Part shown: piece after piece, positions 44,732 through 53,733 of the stretch
Position numbering within the stretch: position 1 is the stretch's first letter
Layout of the letters: each line of letters starts with the position of its first letter
Assembly: GCF_900112065.1 (NCBI RefSeq)
Contig: NZ_FOKE01000001.1
Coordinates: forward strand, 574,828-638,827
DNA from: Cohnella sp. OV330
GTDB taxonomy: Bacteria > Bacillota > Bacilli > Paenibacillales > Paenibacillaceae
Reading direction: 5' to 3'
Length of the DNA stretch: 64,000 bases
Position numbers and translations under genes: made by a program
Notes under the pieces: generated by a model
The model's input: the letters and a program-made list of their open reading frames with translations, nothing else
Told to the model about the DNA's origin: nothing
The model's database searches: none

Positions 44732-45748
44732 TCACGGCATGAATGTCTGCACGACCGTCCCCCGCCCCGCCTCAACCACGACCTCCGCGTACGCGCCGTT
44801 GACGAGCGTAAGCTGCGGCGGCTTGTGCCCGCAGTCGATGTCGTAGGCGACCGGCAAGCCCAACTCGTCGGCGATCTCTTCGAACATGTCGAGCTCGGTA
44901 TAGCCTTCCCTCGGAATATGCACGCCGCTGCGGCCGAACAGAATGCCCGCGCAATTTTCGAACCATCCCGCCAGCTTCATCTGCACGAGCGAACGCCGCA
45001 TATCCACCGTCGCCAGCTCGCAGTTTTCTAAATACCACAGCACCGGCTCGCCCGGAATATGCCGCTCGCGGAAAGCTCTCACGTCGCCATAAGGCGTACC
45101 GATCAGATGACGGATGACGTCGATGCAGCCGCCCAGTAGCCGGCCGCTCGCCTTCATCCGCTCCCCGCCTACGATCTTCCAGACGGTCGGCTCCGTCAAA
45201 TGATAGACGCCCTGCGCAGGAGCAGCCTCGCTCCACGAATCCTGATGATGCGTCGAGGAAGTTTGCGCAACCGATTCTCCTTCGCCCGTCCATAGCACCT
45301 GCTCCCATGCTGCAGTCGTCGGATCGGTCCATTCGCCGCGCAGGTCTACGAAGTTCGTGCCGTGCGCCGTCGCCATGCCCGTCCGGAGCGTCACCGCGAG
45401 CAGCAGCACGCTGATATCCGAGTAGCCCATGATCCATTTAGGCGCAATCCTGTCGAAGTCTAGATGCTCCAGAACCTCGATCAGCAGCTCGCCGCCCCAC
45501 GGAGGCATAACGAGATCGGTTCGGCCGTCCTGCAAAAACGCGTTCAGCTCCGCGGCACGCACCCGCGCCGGCGCCGATTTGGCCTTGTGCTGCGTCCATG
45601 TCGTCTCGCCTACGGCGACCTGATAGCCCTGCCGCTCGAACCGGGCGACTGCCTGGCGTATGAACGAATGCCGTTCCTCGGAAACGCCCGAAGACGGCGC
45701 CGTGACCCCGATCGTAGCCTGCTGCGGCAATTTCGGATAAACAATCAT
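44732..45748 (-). CDS. Peptidase S66 (LD-carboxypeptidase/MccF-like)
   Basis: 338 residues from the ATG at 45748 (MIVYPKLPQQ), after AAGGGGCGAG. The S66 nucleophile serine lies in WIMGYSDISVLLLA. RLLGGCIDVIRHLIGTPYG and the late DCGHKPPQLTLVNGAYAEV carry the glutamate/histidine parts. PPWGGELLIEVLEHLDF fits the substrate groove. Such enzymes trim peptidoglycan peptides or cleave microcin C-like nucleotide-peptides (MccF). Substrate cannot be told; no microcin locus nearby. Confidence 0.9.
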   Translation of the reverse strand: MIVYPKLPQQATIGVTAPSSGVSEERHSFIRQAVARFERQGYQVAVGETTWTQHKAKSAPARVRAAELNAFLQDGRTDLVMPPWGGELLIEVLEHLDFDRIAPKWIMGYSDISVLLLAVTLRTGMATAHGTNFVDLRGEWTDPTTAAWEQVLWTGEGESVAQTSSTHHQDSWSEAAPAQGVYHLTEPTVWKIVGGERMKASGRLLGGCIDVIRHLIGTPYGDVRAFRERHIPGEPVLWYLENCELATVDMRRSLVQMKLAGWFENCAGILFGRSGVHIPREGYTELDMFEEIADELGLPVAYDIDCGHKPPQLTLVNGAYAEVVVEAGRGTVVQTFMP

Positions 45749-45871
45749 CGCTCTCGCCCCTTGACGGACACGAATATCCTGACGCGTCCGCATCGTTTAA
45801 TCGTCTAATGAGAGTTTATCCTCAGCGGCGGCAGCCGTCTATCCGTCGGATCAGATCGCAGACTCGCCGCA

Positions 45872-45900
45872 CAAAAAAAAGCAGCGGCCCGGGCCGCTGC
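45872..45900 (-). terminator. Terminator after esterase gene
   Basis: Perfect GCAGCGGCCC / GGGCCGCTGC stem followed on the minus strand by TTTTTTTTGT. Confidence 0.95.
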
Positions 45901-45913
45901 GCTGTCGTATGAA

Positions 45914-46735
45914 TCAGATGCTCCAATGCTGCCAATCCCGCTGACGCTGCTCATAGCCGCCGAGCCAGTCGCCCGTCGCCTTGAACAGCTGTTCTTTATG
46001 CTCGCCCTTCGAATACGTATGATCGGCCTGGAAAATGATCGACTTCTCGCAACGTCCCTCGCCGCGAAGCCAAAACGTCTTCTCCAACAGGAACGTATAG
46101 TCCACCGGAATCGTCTCGTCCCCGGTCCCGTGCACGAGGAATACGTCGCCCGGGAACTTTTGCGTTTCCTGGAACGGCTGATGCTTCATCAGCGCATCGA
46201 AGAACGCCGGCTTAATCGAATAGCCGAGGTAGTCCGCCTGGCCTTTGGTGACGGCTTCGTCGTACGCTTTGCGTCCCACGATTCGCAGAATGTCGTTGAA
46301 CGGATAAGCGACCGGCGACCAGAGCGCCAGCGACTTCACGCGGCGATCGCGCACGCCCGTCAGCAGCGCGACCGATCCGCCCAGGCTATGGCCAAGCAGC
46401 GTCACGCGCGTCGGGTCGACGATATCGAGGCCGAGCGCATAGTCGAGCACCGCCCGCGTCTGTTCGATCATCGAATCGAGCCCGTGGTCCCCGTAAGCGC
46501 CCTCGCTCTCTCCGCATCCCGCGAAGTCGAAGCGGATCACCAAGCTGCCCCGACCGGCGAACTCGCGTGCCGCAAGTACGAAGAGCCGGTCCACGCCGAT
46601 GCGATTGCCCACAAAGCCATGATTAATGATGACGAGCGGCAGCTTGTTGCACTCGTTCTTCCCTTCCTGAGAAGGATAGTGAATCGTGGCAGCGAGCGAC
46701 AAATCGCCGTATCGTATCGTTAAAGAGCGCTCCAT
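45914..46735 (-). CDS. Alpha/beta hydrolase (cinnamoyl-esterase-like)
   Basis: 273 residues from the ATG at 46735, after AAAAGGGGG. Nucleophile Ser117 in LLGHSLGGSVALL, acid in VHGTGDETIP, base His in FQADHTYSKGE. The oxyanion stretch IINHGFVGNRIG and RFDFAGCGESEG resemble feruloyl/cinnamoyl esterases and serine aminopeptidase-like hydrolases. No signal peptide. Substrate unknown. Confidence 0.9.
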   Translation of the reverse strand: MERSLTIRYGDLSLAATIHYPSQEGKNECNKLPLVIINHGFVGNRIGVDRLFVLAAREFAGRGSLVIRFDFAGCGESEGAYGDHGLDSMIEQTRAVLDYALGLDIVDPTRVTLLGHSLGGSVALLTGVRDRRVKSLALWSPVAYPFNDILRIVGRKAYDEAVTKGQADYLGYSIKPAFFDALMKHQPFQETQKFPGDVFLVHGTGDETIPVDYTFLLEKTFWLRGEGRCEKSIIFQADHTYSKGEHKEQLFKATGDWLGGYEQRQRDWQHWSI

Positions 46736-46783
46736 AAGAACGTCCCCCTTTTCCATTAATTCCGATTAATTTACTATGTATTA

Positions 46784-46812
46784 AATATAACGCCAGTCGC
46801 TCCTCCTGTCAA
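46784..46812 (-). promoter_or_regulatory. Promoter of esterase gene
   Basis: -35 TTGACA (46807-46812), 17-base spacer, -10 TATATT (46784-46789) on the minus strand. Confidence 0.8.
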
Positions 46813-46890
46813 CAAGGCCGGAGAGAAATAAAGGCGGGACTGGGGAACACTAACCATCTCGATTCGCAAAACCAACGAGGAGGTCGTCGA

Positions 46891-47010
46891 ATGGAAGCAT
46901 TCACCGAATGGGTGTCCGCGCATGTACTCACGTCGATGCTAATCGTCGGGTCGGTCATCGCCGTCGTTTTCGTGTTCGCGAACCGCAAGGCCCTATTTTA
47001 CAAGCAGTAA
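46891..47010 (+). CDS. Small single-pass membrane protein (39 residues)
   Basis: 39 residues, start ATG at 46891 after GAGGAGG with good spacing. A short amphipathic start (MEAFTEWVSAHV), one membrane helix (LTSMLIVGSVIAVVFVFA) and a basic tail (NRKALFYKQ), so the C-terminus is probably inside. It is followed by a strong hairpin at 47016-47053. The ribosome site, topology and terminator make it a credible real gene. No family recognised. Confidence 0.75.
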   Translation: MEAFTEWVSAHVLTSMLIVGSVIAVVFVFANRKALFYKQ

Positions 47011-47015
47011 AGGAA

Positions 47016-47053
47016 AGAGCCGCTCCGGCGCTGCAATAGCGCGGAAGCGGCTC
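47016..47053. terminator. Terminator between small membrane gene and purD
   Basis: GAGCCGCTCCGGCGCT / AGCGCGGAAGCGGCTC long stem; short T-rich tails on either side (CTTATATT, CTTTCC). It serves the small gene and the end of the pur operon. Confidence 0.7.
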
Positions 47054-47069
47054 CTTATATTCGATACGA

Positions 47070-48329
47070 TTAAACCAAAGCCTTCGCGGCGATGTCCGTG
47101 CGGTTCTGCTTGCCCTCGAACGTAATGCCGGACGCTGTCCGGTAAGCTGCTTCGCGCGCTTCGGCGATACCGGCGCCAAGACCCACGATGCCCAGCACCC
47201 GGCCGCCGGCCGTCACGATCCGGCCGTCTTTCTCCGCGGTACCCGCGTGGAAAACGAGTCCATCATTCACCGCTTCGAGTCCGTCGATCGGCAGCCCCTT
47301 CGGATAGGAGCCCGGGTAGCCGCCGGACGCGAGCACGACGCATACCGCAGCCTCGTCGCTCCATTCGATCTCGATGTCGCCGAGTCGCCCTTCGAGCGAA
47401 GCTAGGATGATCTCAAGCAGATCGCTTTTCAGGCGCGGCAGCACCACCTGCGTCTCCGGATCGCCGAAGCGCGCGTTGAACTCGACCGTCTTGGGCCCTT
47501 CCGGCGTAAGCATGAGGCCGCCGAACAGCACGCCGCGGAACGGGCGGCCTTCGGAGACCATCGCGCGCGCTGTGGGCTTCACGATGTTCTCGATCGCCTC
47601 GTCGATGATCGACTGCGGGATGTGGGGCAGCGGCGAGTAGGTGCCCATGCCGCCCGTATTCGGGCCTTTGTCGCCATCGTATGCCGGCTTATGGTCCTGC
47701 GATGCAGGCATCGCCCGCACCGTCTCGCCGTCAACGAATGCCAGAATCGACATTTCCTGTCCGGTCATGAATTCCTCGATGACGATCTTGTCGCCGGCCG
47801 CGCCGAACGACTTGTCGACCATCGTGTCCTTGAGCGCCTGCTCCGCTTCCTCGCGGGTGAAGCAGACGGTCACGCCCTTGCCCGCTGCAAGCCCGTCCGC
47901 CTTGATGACGATCGGCACCGGCTGCGAAGCGAGATAGTCGCGCGCCGACGCGTAATCCGTGAACGTCTCGTACTTCGCGGTCGGAATGTTGTATTTATGA
48001 AGCAGATCCTTCATGAAAATCTTGCTGCCTTCGATCTCCGCCGCGGCCTTGTTCGGCCCGTATACCGGAATCGACGCCGCTTCGAACGCATCGACGATGC
48101 CCGCCGCCAGCGGATCGTCAGGCCCGACGACGACAAGGTCGATCGCCTGATCCTTGGCGAACTGCACGAGCTTGTCGAACTCCAGCTCCCCGATCGGCAC
48201 CAGCGTGGCGAGCTGCGCGATCCCCGCGTTGCCCGGCGCGCAGAAGATGTGCTCGGCCTTCGGATTTTTGCGAAGCGCCCAGACGATCGTATGCTCGCGG
48301 CCCCCGCGGCCAATGACTAAAATACGCAT
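47070..48329 (-). CDS. purD: Phosphoribosylamine-glycine ligase
   Basis: 419 residues. ATP-grasp enzyme that joins phosphoribosylamine and glycine in purine step 2. Landmarks: MRILVIGRGGREHTIVWALR, VVGPDDPLAAGIVDAF, VIKADGLAAGKGV, NTGGMGTYSPLP, and EFNARFGDPETQVVLPRLKSDL. Last gene of the pur operon, 22 bp after purH. Confidence 0.98.
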   Translation of the reverse strand: MRILVIGRGGREHTIVWALRKNPKAEHIFCAPGNAGIAQLATLVPIGELEFDKLVQFAKDQAIDLVVVGPDDPLAAGIVDAFEAASIPVYGPNKAAAEIEGSKIFMKDLLHKYNIPTAKYETFTDYASARDYLASQPVPIVIKADGLAAGKGVTVCFTREEAEQALKDTMVDKSFGAAGDKIVIEEFMTGQEMSILAFVDGETVRAMPASQDHKPAYDGDKGPNTGGMGTYSPLPHIPQSIIDEAIENIVKPTARAMVSEGRPFRGVLFGGLMLTPEGPKTVEFNARFGDPETQVVLPRLKSDLLEIILASLEGRLGDIEIEWSDEAAVCVVLASGGYPGSYPKGLPIDGLEAVNDGLVFHAGTAEKDGRIVTAGGRVLGIVGLGAGIAEAREAAYRTASGITFEGKQNRTDIAAKALV

Positions 48330-48351
48330 GTTCTCTTTCTCCCTCCGCCGA

Positions 48352-49911
48352 TCAGTGCTTAAAGTGACGGACGCCCGTGACGACCATCGCGATGCCTGCA
48401 GCGTTCGCCGCGGCCACGGATTCCGCGTCCTTCACCGAACCGCCCGGCTGGATGATCGCCGTGATGCCCGCCTGCGCCGCCAGCTCGACCGTGTCTCCCA
48501 TCGGGAAGAACGCATCCGAAGCGAGTACCGCTCCGTTGGCCTTGTCGCCTGCTTGCTCGATGGCAATGCGGGCCGCGCCGACGCGATTCATCTGGCCTGC
48601 GCCCACGCCAACCGTCATGCTGTCCGCCGCGAGCAGGATCGCGTTCGACTTCACGTGCTTAACGACCTTCCATGCGAAAAGCAGCTGCTTCAGCTCTTCT
48701 GCGGTCGGCGCGCGCTCCGTGACGACCTGGAGGTCGGCCTCGTCCAGCGAGTGGACGTCGCTTTGTTGGACGAGCATGCCGCCGTCGACGCTCGTCACGA
48801 GCCATTCCGGCTTGCGCTCGGCCGCGCTCTGTACCTGGCTGTCGGTGCCGGTGGCGAGCAGGCGAATGTTCTTTTTACGGCTCAAAATCTCAAGCGCTTC
48901 CGGCGTGAAATCCGGCGCGATGACGATCTCGAGGAAAATCTGCGCGAGGCGGTCGGCCGTCTGTGCGTCGATCATGCGGTTCGCCGCGACGATGCCGCCG
49001 AAGATCGACGTCGGGTCGGACTCGTACGCTTTGACGTACGCTTCGTCGATGTCCGCGCCGATGCCGACGCCGCACGGGTTCATATGCTTGATCGCCACGA
49101 CCGCCGGCTCGTCGAACTCGGAAACGATCGCGAGCGCCGCGTTAGCGTCGTTAATATTGTTGTATGAAAGCTCCTTGCCGTGCAGCTGCTTCGCCGTCGT
49201 AATGCTCGGGCCTTTCTTGGCGAGCGGCTTGCGATAGAAGGCAGCCTGCTGATGCGGATTTTCGCCGTAGCGCAGCTCCTGCACCTTTTCGTAGGTGAAC
49301 GTCAGGCTCTCGGGCAGCGGATCGCCAAGCTGTTCGGCGAAGTACTCGGAGATGAGCGCATCGTATGCAGCCGTGTGGCGGAATACTTTCGCCGCGAGGC
49401 GCTTGCGCGTCTCGAGCGTCGTGTCGCCGCTCGCTTGAATTTGCGCGAGAACCTCGTCGTAGTCGCCTGCATCGACGACGACGGAGACGAACGCATGGTT
49501 TTTCGCGGCAGAGCGCAGCATCGTCGGACCGCCGATATCGATGTTCTCGATGGCGTCCTCATAGCTGACGTCGGGCTTGGACACCGTCTCCTTGAACGGA
49601 TACAGGTTCACGACGACGAGGTCGATGTAGTCGAGGCCCAGCTTTTCCATCGCCTCTACATGCTCGGCGCTGTCGCGGATCGCGAGCAGTCCGCTATGGA
49701 CGGCAGGATGCAGCGTCTTGACGCGGCCGTCGAGAATTTCCGGGAAGCCCGTCACGTCCGAAATGCCGATGACCGGCACGCCTTCGCGCTCGAGCAACGC
49801 ATGGGTGCCGCCCGTCGAGATGATCTGCACGCCTTGCGCGGCGAGCGCGCGGCAAAATTCGGTGATGCCCGTCTTGTCGGATACGCTGACCAGCGCTCTT
49901 TTGATTGCCAT
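48352..49911 (-). CDS. purH: Bifunctional AICAR transformylase/IMP cyclohydrolase
   Basis: 519 residues. N-terminal IMP cyclohydrolase ([30 protein letters not shown]) and C-terminal transformylase ([35 protein letters not shown]) give the last two steps to IMP. ATG at 49911. Separated from purN by a 260-bp gap with a long inverted repeat. Confidence 0.98.
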   Translation of the reverse strand: MAIKRALVSVSDKTGITEFCRALAAQGVQIISTGGTHALLEREGVPVIGISDVTGFPEILDGRVKTLHPAVHSGLLAIRDSAEHVEAMEKLGLDYIDLVVVNLYPFKETVSKPDVSYEDAIENIDIGGPTMLRSAAKNHAFVSVVVDAGDYDEVLAQIQASGDTTLETRKRLAAKVFRHTAAYDALISEYFAEQLGDPLPESLTFTYEKVQELRYGENPHQQAAFYRKPLAKKGPSITTAKQLHGKELSYNNINDANAALAIVSEFDEPAVVAIKHMNPCGVGIGADIDEAYVKAYESDPTSIFGGIVAANRMIDAQTADRLAQIFLEIVIAPDFTPEALEILSRKKNIRLLATGTDSQVQSAAERKPEWLVTSVDGGMLVQQSDVHSLDEADLQVVTERAPTAEELKQLLFAWKVVKHVKSNAILLAADSMTVGVGAGQMNRVGAARIAIEQAGDKANGAVLASDAFFPMGDTVELAAQAGITAIIQPGGSVKDAESVAAANAAGIAMVVTGVRHFKH

Positions 49912-49949
49912 GACTGTTCATCCACTCCTAATAGGGTTGATTAATGCCG

Positions 49950-50021
49950 CCGGGGTGGGGTTATCCCCTTCACACAGGACGACGGCGCGGTACCTGAGCG
50001 AACGGGATAAGCCCACCCCGG
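49950..50021 (-). repeat. Long inverted repeat between purN and purH
   Basis: CCGGGGTGGGGTTATCCC (49950-49967) and GGGATAAGCCCACCCCGG (50004-50021) pair in 17 of 18 positions around a 36-base loop. There is no T-run, so it is not a terminator. It sits in the 260-bp purN-purH gap and might alter mRNA stability or be a mobile-type palindrome. Confidence 0.7.
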
Positions 50022-50171
50022 GGCTGTCATACGATAAGTCTGGGGTGACGCTTACGGTCGGAAATGGTTAGTTGCTAAAAGTATAGCAATGCGGTGCATC
50101 GTTAATCGGCGGCAGCGACGCACTTCCGAGCACGCAGCGATACGGCGCACCGTTACTCAAAAGCTCCTAAC

Positions 50172-50792
50172 CTAATCTTTCACAGTAACGATACGACCCG
50201 CCAGCGAAACGCGGCCCTCTGCGATCAAGCGCACCGTACGCGGCAGGAGCTCGTGCTCGATCGCATGGATACGCGGCGCGAGCGTCTCCTCCGTGTCGCC
50301 CGAAGCGAGCTCGATGACCCGCTGGGCGATGATCGGACCGCTATCGAGTCCGCCGTCCACGAAGTGCACGGTCACGCCGGTCACCTTGACGCCATAGTCG
50401 AGCGCTTGTCCGATCGCGCGGATCCCGGGAAATGCAGGCAGCAGCGACGGGTGCACGTTGATCATTCGGCCTTCGTAGGCGCCGACCAGCACGTCCGTCA
50501 AGATCCGCATATAGCCGGCCAGCACGATCAAGCCGACTCCGCGCGCGGCCAGCTCGGCCGCGATTACGGTCTCATACGCCTCGCGGGACGCGTATTCCTT
50601 CGGCCGGAAGACAAACGTCTCGATGCCAAGCGCGCCGGCCCGGGATACAACCTTGGCCTCCGGCTTGTCGCAGACGAGCAGCGCGATCTCGGCGGGACCG
50701 AGATCGCCGGCCCTCGCCGCTTCGGCCAGCGCCTGGAAGTTGCTTCCGCTGCCGGATGCGAATACGGCGATCCGGAGCTTGTCGCGGCTCAT
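50172..50792 (-). CDS. purN: Phosphoribosylglycinamide formyltransferase
   Basis: 206 residues. Formyl-THF-dependent GAR transformylase, purine step 3. Motifs: [48 protein letters not shown] and [19 protein letters not shown]. Overlaps purM by 4 bp (ATGA), so coupled. Confidence 0.98.
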   Translation of the reverse strand: MSRDKLRIAVFASGSGSNFQALAEAARAGDLGPAEIALLVCDKPEAKVVSRAGALGIETFVFRPKEYASREAYETVIAAELAARGVGLIVLAGYMRILTDVLVGAYEGRMINVHPSLLPAFPGIRAIGQALDYGVKVTGVTVHFVDGGLDSGPIIAQRVIELASGDTEETLAPRIHAIEHELLPRTVRLIAEGRVSLAGRIVTVKD

Positions 50793-51835
50793 TCGAATTC
50801 GGCGCGACCGAATGTCACGACGCGGGAGCCTTCGGTGACGCGGCCGATGACGTACGCCTTCTCGCCGAGCTCGCTAGCGAGCGCGACGGCCTGCTCCGCT
50901 TGGTCCGCCGGCACGACTAGTACCATGCCGATGCCCATGTTAAACGTCGTGTACATGTCGCGGTCGCTGATCGCGCCGTCGCGCTGCATGAGTCCGAACA
51001 CCGGCTGCACCGGCCATGCGCCCAGGTCGATGTCGACGTTGACGCCCTCCGGCAGCACGCGCGGGATATTCTCGATGAACCCGCCGCCGGTAATATGCGC
51101 CATGCCTTTCACCTGCACGCTCTCGATCAGCTTGAGCACCGACTTCACATAGATGCGCGTTGGCTCGATGAGCGCTTCGCCCAGCGTCTTGCCTTCGAGC
51201 TCGGGCAGCTTGTCAGAGAACTTGTAGCCCTTGGTATCCAGCAGCAGCCGGCGAACCAGCGAGAAGCCGTTGGAGTGAACGCCGCTCGAGCCAAGCCCGA
51301 TCACCGCGTCGCCGGCCGCGATGCCGCTGCCGTCGATCGCCTTCGGCTTGTCCACGATGCCGACGGTAAAGCCTGCGATATCGTACTCGCCGTCTTGGTA
51401 CATACCCGGCATCTCCGCCGTCTCGCCGCCGATCAGCGCGCAGCCGGCTTGCTCGCAGCCGTCCGCGACCCCTTTGACGATCGCTTCGATCTTCTCGGGT
51501 ACCAGCTTGCCGCATGCCAGGTAGTCAAGGAAAAACAGCGGCTCCGCCCCTGTCACGACCACGTCGTTCACGCACATCGCTACCGCGTCGATGCCGATCG
51601 TATCGTGCTTGTCCATTTCGAACGCCAGCTTCAGCTTCGTGCCGACGCCGTCCGTGCCGGAGACGAGCACCGGCTCCTCGTACTTGTCCTTGTTCAGGCC
51701 GAACAGCCCGCCGAACCCGCCGAGTCCCGTCAGCACCTCCGGACGCATCGTGCGCTTCACGTGCTTTTTCATTCGTTCGACCGCTTCATTGCCTGCGGCA
51801 ATATCGACGCCGGCTTGTTTGTAAGCTTCGGACAC
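50789..51835 (-). CDS. purM: Phosphoribosylformylglycinamidine cyclo-ligase
   Basis: 348 residues, GTG start at 51835 after AGGGGG. AIR synthetase, purine step 5. Motifs: [35 protein letters not shown]-type [33 protein letters not shown] and [16 protein letters not shown]. Confidence 0.98.
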   Translation of the reverse strand: MSEAYKQAGVDIAAGNEAVERMKKHVKRTMRPEVLTGLGGFGGLFGLNKDKYEEPVLVSGTDGVGTKLKLAFEMDKHDTIGIDAVAMCVNDVVVTGAEPLFFLDYLACGKLVPEKIEAIVKGVADGCEQAGCALIGGETAEMPGMYQDGEYDIAGFTVGIVDKPKAIDGSGIAAGDAVIGLGSSGVHSNGFSLVRRLLLDTKGYKFSDKLPELEGKTLGEALIEPTRIYVKSVLKLIESVQVKGMAHITGGGFIENIPRVLPEGVNVDIDLGAWPVQPVFGLMQRDGAISDRDMYTTFNMGIGMVLVVPADQAEQAVALASELGEKAYVIGRVTEGSRVVTFGRAEFE

Positions 51836-51869
51836 TTGGGTTAAGCCCCCTTGGGTAGAATTGTAAAAC

Positions 51870-52050
51870 TAAAATTGTTCCGCTATCCGCTCCGCAACCA
51901 CCTCGGCGCAGGCACATAGCGCCAAAAAGTTCCGCTATTCACACCACAACAACCTCAGTGCAGGCACATAGCGGCAAAAAGCACCGCTATTCGCACCGCC
52001 GACACCTCAGCGCTAGTGAATAACGGCACTAAATGCCGCTATCCCGCGCC
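51870..52050. repeat. Tandem array inside pur operon, four 52-bp units with ATAGCG stem-loop
   Basis: CCGCTAT begins at 51880, 51932, 51984 and 52036, exactly 52 bp apart. Stems such as ATAGCGG / CCGCTAT around caaaaagca are built in. It fills the purF-purM gap. The core resembles the ATAGCGC/GCGCTAT core of the 9.2-kb array although the unit length differs. Confidence 0.85.
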
Positions 52051-52095
52051 CCCGATGGCCGAGGCGCACGCCGCGTCAGCCACGCACCGCTCGCC

Positions 52096-53733
52096 TCAGT
52101 CGCAGCTGCAACTCGTCGCCTTGGCGTCCTCGAACTCCACCGGCGTCGGGTAGTCGTTGGTGAAGCAGCCGAGGCACAGTCCCCGGTCGTACTCGCCCTC
52201 CGCCCCGCCGACCGCCTCGAGCAGCCCCGGCTTGCTGAGGAAATAAAGCGAGTCCGCGTTGATCGCCTTGCGGATCTCCTCGACCGTCTTGCTCGACGCG
52301 ATGAGATCGCGGCGATCCGGCGTGTCGATGCCGTAGTAGCAAGGATTCGCGAATGGCGGCGACGTGATGCGCACATGCACCTCGAGCGCGCCGGCCTCGC
52401 GAAGCAGATTGACGATTCGCAGCGAGGTGGTGCCCCGCACGATCGAATCGTCGATCATGACGACGCGCTTGCCCTGCACGACCTTGCGGACGGCGGACAG
52501 CTTCATCTTGACGCCCTTCTCGCGCAGCTCCTGGGAGGGCTGGATGAAGGTGCGTCCGGTATATTTGTTTTTGATGAGTCCGAGCTCGTACGGGATGCCC
52601 GTCTGCTCCGCGTAGCCAATCGCGGCCGAGATGCTCGAGTCCGGCACGCCCGTCACGATGTCGGCGTCCACGAACGACTCCAGCGCGAGCTGCTGGCCCA
52701 TGCGCTTGCGGGCGCTGTGCAGGTTGATCGTGCCGATGTCGCTGTCCGGACGCGCGAAGTAGATGTACTCCATCGCGCATACCGAGCGCCGCTGCAGCAC
52801 CGCGTAGCGTTCTTCGCGAACGCCGCTGCGGTCCAGCACGATGATCTCGCCCGGCTCCACGTCGCGAACATACTCGGCGCCGATGACCTCGAAGGAGCAG
52901 GACTCGGAGGCGAAAATGTAGGCGTCGCCGAGACGGCCCATGACCATCGGACGCAGGCCGTTCGGATCGCAGGCCGCGATCAGCACGTCCTTGGTCATGA
53001 TCAGGAACGCGAAGCCCCCGATCAGCCGCGAGAACGCATCCTTGACCGCCTCGACCAGATCCTTGGACGAGCGCGCGATCATATGCGCGATAACTTCGGT
53101 GTCGCTCGTCGTCTGGAAGATCGAGCCCGACTCCTCGAGCTCCCGCCGGATGATCGGCTCGTTGACGAGGTTGCCGTTCGTGCAAACGGCCAGGTCGCCG
53201 CCCCGGTACTTGAAGACGAGCGGCTGCGCATTGGCCAACCGGCTCGCGCCGGCCGTCGAGTAACGGACGTGGCCGATCGCGTTGGCGCCGACGAGCGAGT
53301 CCAGCCGGTCGCGGTCGAATACTTCCTTCACCAGGCCCATGCCGCGGTGATAGTGGAAGTCGCCGCCGAGATTCGACGTGCAGATGCCGCAGCTCTCCTC
53401 GCCGCGGTGCTGCAGCGCGTGCAGCCCGTAGTAGGACAGCTCTGCGGCGTCTTTGTGCCCGAACACGCCGAACACGCCGCATTCTTCCTTCAGCTTGTCC
53501 ATCATGCCCGAAGCCTGGTCGTTGCCCTGATTATAATAATCCCCGGTCCAGAAACGCGCCTCGGCGGCCGGCAGCCCTTCCGTCTGCGAAGACGGCAGGT
53601 CGCCGGTCCGTCCGCTCATGTCGTAAGGCAGGATGCTCGCGGTCGGACCGTGAGGCTGCCTGTCGGACGAGGCGCTTGCTCCCTCGACGACAGGCAGCGC
53701 ACGGCCCGCTCCGGCGTTTATTTCATCCGGCAT
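52096..53733 (-). CDS. purF: Amidophosphoribosyltransferase
   Basis: 545 residues from the ATG at 53733 ([10 protein letters not shown]), after AAGGAAG; an earlier ATG at 53751 has no ribosome site. First enzyme of the pathway (PRPP to phosphoribosylamine). Nucleophile Cys in [16 protein letters not shown], glutamine-domain [17 protein letters not shown] motif [15 protein letters not shown], and cluster cysteines including LCLGCFTND. The part before the nucleophile is about 84 residues, much longer than the 11-residue propeptide of B. subtilis PurF. It would have to be cut off or tolerated. Confidence 0.96.
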   Translation of the reverse strand: MPDEINAGAGRALPVVEGASASSDRQPHGPTASILPYDMSGRTGDLPSSQTEGLPAAEARFWTGDYYNQGNDQASGMMDKLKEECGVFGVFGHKDAAELSYYGLHALQHRGEESCGICTSNLGGDFHYHRGMGLVKEVFDRDRLDSLVGANAIGHVRYSTAGASRLANAQPLVFKYRGGDLAVCTNGNLVNEPIIRRELEESGSIFQTTSDTEVIAHMIARSSKDLVEAVKDAFSRLIGGFAFLIMTKDVLIAACDPNGLRPMVMGRLGDAYIFASESCSFEVIGAEYVRDVEPGEIIVLDRSGVREERYAVLQRRSVCAMEYIYFARPDSDIGTINLHSARKRMGQQLALESFVDADIVTGVPDSSISAAIGYAEQTGIPYELGLIKNKYTGRTFIQPSQELREKGVKMKLSAVRKVVQGKRVVMIDDSIVRGTTSLRIVNLLREAGALEVHVRITSPPFANPCYYGIDTPDRRDLIASSKTVEEIRKAINADSLYFLSKPGLLEAVGGAEGEYDRGLCLGCFTNDYPTPVEFEDAKATSCSCD

